Assembly (NCBI RefSeq): GCF_001306415.1
Contig: NZ_LDJX01000007.1
Span: 157,608-221,607, forward strand
DNA length: 64,000 bases
Reading direction: 5' to 3'
Source of the DNA: Croceitalea dokdonensis DOKDO 023
GTDB taxonomy: Bacteria > Bacteroidota > Bacteroidia > Flavobacteriales > Flavobacteriaceae
Shown here: positions 19,124 through 26,553 of the stretch, piece after piece
Layout: each line of letters opens with the position of its first letter
Position numbering within the stretch: the first letter of the stretch is position 1
The notes under the pieces: generated by a model
The model's input: the letters and a program-made list of their open reading frames with translations, nothing else
The model's database searches: none
Told to the model about the DNA's origin: nothing
Translations under genes and position numbers: made by a program

Positions 19124-19603
19124 ATGAAAAGAACGTTAGCAGCACTTAGTGCGTCGGCACTTTTGTTTATTTCAGTTTCATGCAAGGATAAGGCTACCGC
19201 CAAAGTGGTAGCGGATAACGTAGAGAACGCTTCTGCGCGGGATGAGGTGGCCAAGAAGGTACCAGTTATGTCTTTTGATAAGCAAGAGCATGATTTTGGC
19301 TCCATTGAACAAGGTACCCCCCAAGAGACCATATTTACGTTTACCAACTCCGGTGATGCCCCTTTAATTATCACCGATGCTAAAAGTAGCTGTGGATGTA
19401 CGGTACCACAGTATCCAAAAAATAAGCCTATTGCACCTGGGGAATCTGGGGAGATGCTCGTTAAGTTTAATGGTCAAGGCCAAAACCAAGTGACCAAAAC
19501 CATTACGGTCACTGCCAATACTGCCAAAGGTTCTGAGCTACTGCGTATAAAAGCATTTGTAAACCCTAAAGGTGCTGCTCCAGCAGGACCGGTTAAGAGT
19601 TAA
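19124..19603 (+). CDS. DUF1573 domain lipoprotein
   Basis: 159 aa. The signal sequence ends in a lipobox (LLFISVSC, Cys at about 21), so the mature protein should be lipid-anchored. The DUF1573 Ig-like domain covers about residues 45-145 and shows the family block HDFGSIEQGTP and SSCGCTVPQYPK with the conserved CGC. The function of this family is not established. It lies 8 bp upstream of yajC and is probably co-transcribed with it. Confidence 0.9.
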   Translation: MKRTLAALSASALLFISVSCKDKATAKVVADNVENASARDEVAKKVPVMSFDKQEHDFGSIEQGTPQETIFTFTNSGDAPLIITDAKSSCGCTVPQYPKNKPIAPGESGEMLVKFNGQGQNQVTKTITVTANTAKGSELLRIKAFVNPKGAAPAGPVKS

Positions 19604-19611
19604 GAGTTTCT

Positions 19612-19902
19612 ATGGAAGGATTTGGACAGTTTGCTCCCTTATTACTGATTTTTGTTGTGGCCTATTTTTTTATGATTCGTCCACAGATGAAACGTCAAAA
19701 GGACGAAAAGAAATTTGCGGAGGCTCTCAAAAAAGGGGATAAGGTCATCACCAAAAGCGGGCTACACGGGAAGGTTGTAGACCTAAATGATAAAGACCAT
19801 TCTTGTATTATTGAAACCATGGCGGGCAGATTAAAGTTTGATAGAAGCGCCATTTCCATGGAGATGAGCAGAAAATTAAATCCTGTTCCTGCAAAAAAAT
19901 AG
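19612..19902 (+). CDS. yajC: Preprotein translocase subunit YajC
   Basis: 96 aa with one N-terminal membrane segment (LLLIFVVAYFFMIRPQMKRQ) followed by a small beta domain (GDKVITKSGLHGKVVDL). YajC associates with SecDF at the inner membrane during protein export. It follows the DUF1573 gene by 8 bp and is closed by a hairpin terminator. Confidence 0.95.
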   Translation: MEGFGQFAPLLLIFVVAYFFMIRPQMKRQKDEKKFAEALKKGDKVITKSGLHGKVVDLNDKDHSCIIETMAGRLKFDRSAISMEMSRKLNPVPAKK

Positions 19903-19924
19903 CAAATTGCCTAAATAAGTTTGT

Positions 19925-19952
19925 AAAGCACCTTTTTAAGGTGCTTTTTTTT
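19925..19952 (+). terminator. Rho-independent terminator after yajC
   Basis: AAAGCACCTT and AAGGTGCTTT form a 10-bp stem around a short loop, followed by a T run. It begins 22 bp after the yajC stop codon. Confidence 0.9.
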
Positions 19953-20000
19953 GTTTGTCATTTTCCATATCTTGACGGAAACATCCTAACAATTTGTATC

Positions 20001-21344
20001 ATGGAGAGCAGGAGAAAATTTATTAGAAGAACCGCACTTTCGTCCGCAGGGGTAGTGGCTTCCAGCTTATTTCCTATGGAGCTATTGGCCAGTTTGCGCA
20101 AAAATGTGAGTCCAAACGATAAAATTCAAATAGGTCTTATTGGTTGCAAGGGGATGGGTTTTAGCAATCTGACTTCATTCTTAAAGATGAGTGAAGTCAC
20201 TGTGGTGGCCTTATGTGATGTAGATGAAAACGTTTTGCTCAAAAGAACGGCAGATTTAGGTGAGGCTCAGATAAAGAAACCCAAATGGTACAAAGATTAT
20301 CGGGAGTTGCTAGAAGACAAGGATGTTGATGTGGTGATTATAGGTACTCCAGACCATTGGCATTGTTTACAATTGGTAGATGCCGTTGCCGCCGCTAAAG
20401 ATGTCTATTGTGAAAAGCCCATAGCCAATTCCATTCTGGAAAGTAAAGCCATGTTGGCGGCGGTTACCAATAGCGATCGTATGGTGCAGGTAGGCCAGTG
20501 GCAACGTAGCCAGCCACATTTTGTGGATGCCATCAACTACGTCCACTCTGGAAAATTAGGTCAAGTTAGGTTGGTGAAAGCATGGGCCTATCAAGGTTGG
20601 ATGCGTTCCATACCCGTTGTGCCAAATGCCCCAGTACCCAAAGGAGTAGACTATGGAATGTGGTTGGGTCCGGCGCCAAAACGGGAATTTAACCCCAATC
20701 GCTTTCATTTTAATTTTAGATGGTTTTGGGATTATGCAGGCGGACTCATGACAGATTGGGGCGTGCACTTAATGGATTATGCCCTCTACGGGATGAAAGC
20801 CAAAACACCAAAGTCTGTTATGGCCATTGGCGGTAAGTTTGCCTACCCCAATGATGCACAGGAAGCACCAGATACTTTACAAGCTGTGTACGAATATGAT
20901 AATTATTCCATTTTATGGGAACATGCTACCGGTATAGATGGCGGTAATTATGGACGGGATCACGGAATTGCGTTCATTGGGAATAACGGAACCTTGGTCT
21001 TAAATAGGGGAGGTTGGGAGGTTATTCCAGAAAATGAAAGACAGGGGTGGGATAAAAACCTAGGCCCTAAAATTAAGGCCGTTCCCATGCAGTATAATGA
21101 AGGCAACGGATTAGATTTGCACACCGCTAATTTTATCCAGGGCGTAAAGACAAGGAACTCCGCTATCTTAAATGCACCCATAGAGGTGGGTTATAACACT
21201 GCCTTGGTTTGCCATATGGGCAATGTGGCCTTTAAAACGGGTACCAGAATTTATTGGGATGCAGAAGCGGGGAAGTTTGATAATGCCAAAGCCAATCAAT
21301 TATTGGCACCTACCTATCACAACGGATGGAAGCTGCCAAGATAG
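20001..21344 (+). CDS. Gfo/Idh/MocA family oxidoreductase with Tat signal
   Basis: 447 aa from ATG 20001. The N-terminus reads ESRRKFIRRTALSSAGVVAS, a twin-arginine export signal, and this fixes the start in preference to an upstream frame opening at 19941. A Rossmann fold (IQIGLIGCKGMGF) and the family motif EKPI (in DVYCEKPI) follow. The C-terminal part (WFWDYAGGLMTDWGVHLMDY) contains the usual substrate-site His. Such enzymes oxidise or reduce sugars or cyclitols with NAD(P); Tat-exported ones are common in Bacteroidota. The substrate is unknown. Confidence 0.9.
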   Translation: MESRRKFIRRTALSSAGVVASSLFPMELLASLRKNVSPNDKIQIGLIGCKGMGFSNLTSFLKMSEVTVVALCDVDENVLLKRTADLGEAQIKKPKWYKDYRELLEDKDVDVVIIGTPDHWHCLQLVDAVAAAKDVYCEKPIANSILESKAMLAAVTNSDRMVQVGQWQRSQPHFVDAINYVHSGKLGQVRLVKAWAYQGWMRSIPVVPNAPVPKGVDYGMWLGPAPKREFNPNRFHFNFRWFWDYAGGLMTDWGVHLMDYALYGMKAKTPKSVMAIGGKFAYPNDAQEAPDTLQAVYEYDNYSILWEHATGIDGGNYGRDHGIAFIGNNGTLVLNRGGWEVIPENERQGWDKNLGPKIKAVPMQYNEGNGLDLHTANFIQGVKTRNSAILNAPIEVGYNTALVCHMGNVAFKTGTRIYWDAEAGKFDNAKANQLLAPTYHNGWKLPR

Positions 21345-21346
21345 TT

Positions 21347-21937
21347 TTAACGGTACTTATCGCTGAGCCCTAAACCCTTTTTTATCATGGGAATTATTTT
21401 TTGGAGCCGGTTGAGTTTGGTGTTTTCCCGCTTAGCATCATGGATATAAAGCGCATACGCTCTTTGTTTAGAGGTCGTTAATTGGTAAAATGCCTTTTGC
21501 AAGGAGGGGTCCTGCCGCAGTGCAGCTGCAAGCAGTTGGGGAACGACTATGGCTTCAGGGATTTTTGCTACCGTTGTTTTGCCCTGTTGTTGGTTAAGGA
21601 TAGCCTCCATAAAATATTCCCTAACCAAAGCTGTGTTAATTTCTTGGTTAGATTTAAATTTCCAATGCCTCATCTCCTTGGTCTTGCCTTTTTGTGCGTT
21701 CACCAAAACGTTGTCCCTATCATTGAGAAGCACCCCTTTAAAAAACCAGACACCAAAATGTTTCTTGAACCTGCAAATGGAGAAAACGTTTTTTCCGTGC
21801 AGTGTATAGGTTGGGAACTGCCATTTGTAGTCTTCTTTAAGGTCAGTCTCTTTTGCTAATTTTCTTAGGATGGTAATCCCTTCCTTAAAGGGGTGTTCCT
21901 TTTCATAATAGGAGGTAACCTTTTCTAGCGTACTCAT
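21347..21937 (-). CDS. YdeI/OmpD-associated, DUF1801-type protein
   Basis: 196 aa. The N-terminal half (residues 1-110, KWQFPTYTLHGKNVFSICRF, HFGVWFFKG) matches the DUF1801 fold. The C-terminal part (PEAIVVPQLLAAALRQDPSL and YALYIHDAKRENTKLNRLQK) matches the bacteriocin-protection YdeI/OmpD-associated family. No catalytic residues are evident. It is convergent with the oxidoreductase gene, with 2 bp between the stop codons. Confidence 0.83.
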   Translation of the reverse strand: MSTLEKVTSYYEKEHPFKEGITILRKLAKETDLKEDYKWQFPTYTLHGKNVFSICRFKKHFGVWFFKGVLLNDRDNVLVNAQKGKTKEMRHWKFKSNQEINTALVREYFMEAILNQQQGKTTVAKIPEAIVVPQLLAAALRQDPSLQKAFYQLTTSKQRAYALYIHDAKRENTKLNRLQKIIPMIKKGLGLSDKYR

Positions 21938-22043
21938 GGGAATAAGGCCTTAGGATTGTTTTAGATGCTCATGGAATTTAGCAAAAACAAGTGCATCAGC
22001 AAAAAATAAATAGTATACGCTAATTAGCAATGCTACTATAATG

Positions 22044-23270
22044 TTAAAATCGTTGCGCTGTTAACTCACATATTTTTACGATGGTAAGTGTTGCTTGTTC
22101 CATACTTTCCAGAGGTATATATTCATATTTGCCATGAAAGTTATGGCCGCCGGCAAAGATATTGGGACAGGGCAACCCCATGAAGCTCAATTGGGACCCA
22201 TCTGTCCCACCTCGGATTGCTTTAATGATGGGTGTAATGCCCAACTGTTTCATGGCCTCTTCGGCAATCTCCACAATATGAAAGTTCGGAAGGATTTTTT
22301 CCTTCATATTATAATATTGGTCTTTTATGATTACTTGTACACTTTCCGGAAATTGTTTGTTGATTTTTTCAGAAATGGCCGTAAGCAAGGCTTTTCTTGC
22401 ATTAAAGTGTTCTAAATCATGGTCCCTGATAATCAGTGCAATTTCTGCATGTTCAATTTCTCCGGTGATGTGGTGAACATGAAAAAAACCCTCCCTATCC
22501 TCAGTATGTTCTGGTTTTTCATTGTTGGGCAAGAGGTTTAAAAATTCATTTGCCAGACCAATGGCATTGACCAATTTGTGTTTCGCGAATCCAGGGTGTA
22601 CGCTTTTGCCCTTAAAGGTGATGGTGGCCGTTGCCGCATTGAAATTTTCGTACTCTAGTTCGCCAAGTTGGCTCCCATCCACGGTATACGCCCATTGGGC
22701 ACCAAATTTTTCTACATTGAACTTATGGGCACCTCGCCCAATTTCTTCATCTGGGGTGAAAGCTACTCTTATGGTGCCATGTTTTATATCTGGGTGCTGT
22801 ATCAAATATTCCATGGCGGTCATAATTTCTGCAATACCCGCTTTGTCATCAGCCCCTAAAAGGGTAGTCCCATCTGTAGTAATTAGGGTCTGTCCCTCGT
22901 AGTTGGTCAATTCTTTAAAATAATCCGGGGACAGGGTAATGTTTTTTTCTTTATTAAGCACAATGCTGCCTCCATCGTAATTTTTAACCACTTGTGGTTT
23001 TACATTTCTACCCGTAAAATCTGGGGTGGTATCAAAATGTGAAATAAAACCAATGGTGGGTACCTCTTTGTCCACGTTGCTGGGAAGTGTTGCCATGATG
23101 TAGGCGTTCTCGTCAATGGAGACTTCCTGCATGCCGATAATATGCAAGTGCTGGACCAATTTTTTGGCCAAATCCCATTGTTTTTTAGTACTTGGTGTGG
23201 TGTTAAAGCGTTCATCACTCTGTGTGTCTACCTTAACGTATTCTAAAAAGCGTGGTAATAAGTTTTTCAT
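22044..23270 (-). CDS. pepT: Peptidase T (M20B tripeptidase)
   Basis: 408 aa, the family's usual length. Zinc and catalytic residues are visible in ISHFDTTPD, GADDKAG and FTPDEEIGRGAHKF, and the last ligand in FAGGHNFHGKYEYIP. It removes the N-terminal residue from tripeptides in the cytoplasm. It is a single-gene unit with a -7 element upstream. Confidence 0.95.
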   Translation of the reverse strand: MKNLLPRFLEYVKVDTQSDERFNTTPSTKKQWDLAKKLVQHLHIIGMQEVSIDENAYIMATLPSNVDKEVPTIGFISHFDTTPDFTGRNVKPQVVKNYDGGSIVLNKEKNITLSPDYFKELTNYEGQTLITTDGTTLLGADDKAGIAEIMTAMEYLIQHPDIKHGTIRVAFTPDEEIGRGAHKFNVEKFGAQWAYTVDGSQLGELEYENFNAATATITFKGKSVHPGFAKHKLVNAIGLANEFLNLLPNNEKPEHTEDREGFFHVHHITGEIEHAEIALIIRDHDLEHFNARKALLTAISEKINKQFPESVQVIIKDQYYNMKEKILPNFHIVEIAEEAMKQLGITPIIKAIRGGTDGSQLSFMGLPCPNIFAGGHNFHGKYEYIPLESMEQATLTIVKICELTAQRF

Positions 23271-23336
23271 AAATGAGCGTTAGTCTTGAAGTCTTAATTA
23301 TGTGATATCCAACGGGTGCGTTTTGAAATAATGGCC

Positions 23337-23344
23337 CAAATGTA
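23337..23344 (-). promoter_or_regulatory. -7 promoter element of pepT
   Basis: The minus strand reads TACATTTG, a match to TAnnTTTG, 66 bp upstream of the ATG at 23270. No clear -33 TTG is seen. Confidence 0.4.
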
Positions 23345-23524
23345 AAGTGGACTCCTACAGTTGTTATGTTTGATGGCGAACAAAAACACCCTTTTAAAGT
23401 AGCTAAAAGTACACATTTGTGCGTAGGTTTTTATCCATCTTTATTACTTTACATCCTTCATGGATTTATACATAACGGGATGGCTTGGCATAGCCGTTGA
23501 TGGCGTACCCTACCCTGTCTGAAT

Positions 23525-23561
23525 TTAACCTTGCTTAAAAGTTGTGATTTTTTAAGGTTAA
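23525..23561. repeat. Stem-loop in the 431-bp gap between the DUF1501 gene and pepT
   Basis: TTAACCTT (23525-23532) and AAGGTTAA (23554-23561) are perfect arms with additional A-T pairing inside. No T run follows on either strand, so it is not a clear terminator, although it lies where the DUF1500/1800 operon transcript would end. The remainder of 23271-23701 shows no convincing gene. Confidence 0.4.
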
Positions 23562-23701
23562 GTGCTTTATACCATGCTGTTATGCCAAGGTATGTGCTTA
23601 GTGCCATGCGCGTTGAGAACAGAAATCCATGTGGGCTTCCCTTGGTAATATCAATAAAGATAGGGCGGGGAAAGGACGGTGCCCTCCCATATCATCCTGT
23701 G

Positions 23702-24898
23702 TTAAATAAAGTCTAGCGTTGTAAAGGAAGACCGTAATATGTTTTCTTGTGGCACGCCCAACCAACGCTCCAATAAAGTGGCATAAATGGAACGAAAATC
23801 AACGGTGTAGGTTAAATCTTGATTATTGTCCAGTGTTAGAAGGTCTGGACCTTGATTGTAGAACCCCGCCTTTTTTAATTGGCTGCCCATGATAAAAACT
23901 TGATTGGCCGTGCCATGATCTGTTCCCTTGGATGCATTTTCACCAACTCGCCTCCCAAATTCAGAAAAGGTCATAATAATGGTGTCATCAAGCGAACCAT
24001 TTTGTTCCAGATCATCCAAAAAGATAGCCATTGCCTTACCGTAAATTTCCAGTAATCTGGATTGCGCGCCCAATTGGTTGGCATGTGTGTCAAAACCTCC
24101 CATAGAAACGTAATATACCTTAGTGGCCAGACCGGAATTGATGAATTCCGCAGTGGTTTTTAGTTGTTTGCCAAATGGATTGTCTGGGTAATCCTTTTTT
24201 GACTGGGTAGTCCTAGAGGTTTCATAAATGTATTTGGCAGAAGACCGCGCTTCAATCATGGTCTTGTAGAGATACCCCAGGTTATGTTCGCTTAAATGTT
24301 GGTCCGTTTGTTTATTGAGTATTTTTTTAAAGTAAGGGGTATTAACGTTGTTAAACAGCAATTTTGCATTTTTAGTGGCAATACCGTTGGTATGTTCGCC
24401 CTTTAACATAAGGCTCAAACTGTCATCCACTTCAATGGCTGTAAAGGCCTTTTTACCATATTCTTCTAGATAGCGGCCGATCCAACCTGTGGTCAAATAT
24501 TCATTGCTCTTGCTTGCTGTGTGCCAAATATCCGTGGACCTAAAGTGGGACCGATCCGGATTTGGATAGCCTACGTTATTTAAAATGGTAAGGTATCCCT
24601 TGTCGTACAATCCCATTAAGGGTTTTAGGCTGGTATGGAAGCCCAAGTTGTCCGTTACCTTTAGGACGTCTGTTGATGGTATCGCTATTTTAGGTCGGCT
24701 ACGGTAGTATATATCATTGGTGTAGGGTATAATGGTATTTAGTCCATCATTGCCCCCGGATAGTTGTATGATAACTAGCCGTTTTTCCGAAGTGCCCGTT
24801 AGCGCTGTACCATCTTTTTCAACCGCCTTTAGGAAATGTGGTACAAAAAGGGCACCACTGGCCAAACTACTTTGTTGAATGAATTTTCTTCTTTTCAT
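23702..24898 (-). CDS. DUF1501 family protein (exported)
   Basis: 398 aa. It begins MKRRKFIQQSSLASGALFVP, a Tat-like signal, and continues with LVIIQLSGGNDGLNTIIPY and TFSEFGRRVGENASKGTDHG, the two hallmark motifs of DUF1501. The family is related to the alkaline phosphatase/sulfatase fold. It follows the DUF1800 gene by 10 bp; the two families nearly always occur as a pair. The function is not established. Confidence 0.92.
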   Translation of the reverse strand: MKRRKFIQQSSLASGALFVPHFLKAVEKDGTALTGTSEKRLVIIQLSGGNDGLNTIIPYTNDIYYRSRPKIAIPSTDVLKVTDNLGFHTSLKPLMGLYDKGYLTILNNVGYPNPDRSHFRSTDIWHTASKSNEYLTTGWIGRYLEEYGKKAFTAIEVDDSLSLMLKGEHTNGIATKNAKLLFNNVNTPYFKKILNKQTDQHLSEHNLGYLYKTMIEARSSAKYIYETSRTTQSKKDYPDNPFGKQLKTTAEFINSGLATKVYYVSMGGFDTHANQLGAQSRLLEIYGKAMAIFLDDLEQNGSLDDTIIMTFSEFGRRVGENASKGTDHGTANQVFIMGSQLKKAGFYNQGPDLLTLDNNQDLTYTVDFRSIYATLLERWLGVPQENILRSSFTTLDFI

Positions 24899-24908
24899 AA
24901 GCCCAATG

Positions 24909-26291
24909 CTAACAGAGTTGATATTCTGGTATGGACATTAACTGTACCATGTATTCTTTATTCTCCAATTGTGTTAGGGTGTCCAAGAACAATAGGGTGT
25001 CTTTGTCAATTTGGGCTTGTATCAGGTAACTCCTTAAGCTTTGCCTATCCAATGACACATACTCTTGTGAGAATATGCTCCAGTCCCGTTCTATATTCAA
25101 TTTTTTTCCTCGTTTGCGGGTATTGGCATAGTAGGCTTCAAAAGAATCCTCAAATTCACCTTTTTCACTCACTTGTATCACGGCATCATTGAGCAGCACA
25201 GATGCCAACTTCATCCTAAATAACAGGGTGTTACCATCTATCCAATTCCGGTTTTGCTTCCATCCGGCAACATTGGGTGGATACAGTAAGACCTGTCCCA
25301 TGATACGTTGTAGGTAAAGTTGTTGCTTTTTCTTCATAAAATGGATAGGGACAATTTTTTGTATGCCAACCAAAAGTTCAATGGGGGATTTAATCTTGGA
25401 GCCATGTTGTTCCTTTTCATAAAACCAATCGGACATAAAAACATGTTGCATCAGTTTAGCTATATCATAACTCCCATAAAATACTCCTTCCATTTCTTTT
25501 AGATGGTCTTCATTGATTTCTGGATGTACAAAATACCGGTACACTTTCTTGCAGATATATCGGGCACATTGCGGTTGTTTCAAGATAATATTAATGATGT
25601 CATCCCCATCAAAATTCCCGCGTTCTCCCAAAAAGGTTTTACTGCCATAGTCATGTTTTTTTTGCCTGAGGTAAAAATCGCCATTTGGCCTAAAGGACCA
25701 ACCTGAAAAAGCCCTTGCCGCTTCTTTGATATCTTGTTCGGAATAGTTGCCCTCGCCTAAAGTAAACAGCTCTAAGAGCTCCCGTGCAAAGTTTTCATTG
25801 GGCTTTTCCTTTATATTTTGCCTATTGTTTAAATATTTACTCATGGAGGGCGCTTTGGCCACGGCCTTTAAAAAATCGCCCAAATGACCCAGGGCATGTT
25901 CCCTCAAGATATTGTTAAACTGTTGCGCATGAAAGATATGATTGTCCCTGCACACAAAAATATTGGCCCAAAAAAGCGTCATTTTTTCCCGAAACGGTTC
26001 CTGTGTATGTACTAACCGATGTATCCAAGCAGCATTGTATTCTTTGAGTTTTTCCCGGCTCAGCCTCTGTAGTTCCTTACGTTGGGGTTTGGATAGCCTG
26101 CCCTTGGTGGCGTCTTTCACCATAGCTTCCATACCGCTTAGTTCCAGCTGTAATTTTTGGAATTTCTTGGTTTTGGGAACTAAGCCCGTTACAACATTTT
26201 TTCTACTCATTTTAGAAAGGGACAGTAACTTGCTCGGTAGTATTCCAAAACCTGCCCTATGAAACAGATGTTGTACGTGTTTTGTTTCCAT
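24909..26291 (-). CDS. DUF1800 family protein
   Basis: 460 aa. Family blocks are HLFHRAGFGI at the start, MTLFWANIFVC, NFARELLELFTLGEGNYSEQ and AARAFSGWSF, and near the C-terminus YPPNVAGWKQNRNWI. No signal peptide is obvious. It is the first gene of the pair with DUF1501 and is divergent from the polysaccharide locus, separated by 262 bp. The function is unknown. Confidence 0.92.
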   Translation of the reverse strand: METKHVQHLFHRAGFGILPSKLLSLSKMSRKNVVTGLVPKTKKFQKLQLELSGMEAMVKDATKGRLSKPQRKELQRLSREKLKEYNAAWIHRLVHTQEPFREKMTLFWANIFVCRDNHIFHAQQFNNILREHALGHLGDFLKAVAKAPSMSKYLNNRQNIKEKPNENFARELLELFTLGEGNYSEQDIKEAARAFSGWSFRPNGDFYLRQKKHDYGSKTFLGERGNFDGDDIINIILKQPQCARYICKKVYRYFVHPEINEDHLKEMEGVFYGSYDIAKLMQHVFMSDWFYEKEQHGSKIKSPIELLVGIQKIVPIHFMKKKQQLYLQRIMGQVLLYPPNVAGWKQNRNWIDGNTLLFRMKLASVLLNDAVIQVSEKGEFEDSFEAYYANTRKRGKKLNIERDWSIFSQEYVSLDRQSLRSYLIQAQIDKDTLLFLDTLTQLENKEYMVQLMSIPEYQLC

Positions 26292-26340
26292 TTAAAAATC
26301 GGTCTTTGACCATACAATCCTTAGACAAGATAAAATATAA

Positions 26341-26354
26341 ATGGTTTAAACCAT
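26341..26354. promoter_or_regulatory. 14-bp perfect palindrome between divergent genes, candidate operator
   Basis: ATGGTTTAAACCAT is a perfect palindrome 50 bp upstream of the DUF1800 start and 200 bp upstream of the first gene of the polysaccharide locus. Its size and symmetry would suit a dimeric repressor. No matching regulator gene lies nearby. The rest of 26292-26553 shows nothing else that I can support. Confidence 0.35.
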
Positions 26355-26553
26355 CCAATGGAAATCATAAAATAAGGAGTTTGGCAAGATTGGGCTGGGC
26401 AGTGTGCCCAAGAATGGCCATGAATTGCCGCCACTCTTTTATGCGAAATAAAATCAAGCCCCATACAACAGGATGCCGTATGGGTAAAACTTTAATAAAC
26501 TTGAGATATTTACCATGGAAGGATTCTAATGTATCCTAACTTAAAAAGTGAAT

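Noticed and set aside
23531..23716. A 61-codon forward frame in the gap beside pepT
   Set aside because: No family signal, it overlaps the 3' end of the DUF1501 gene, and it contains the stem-loop.
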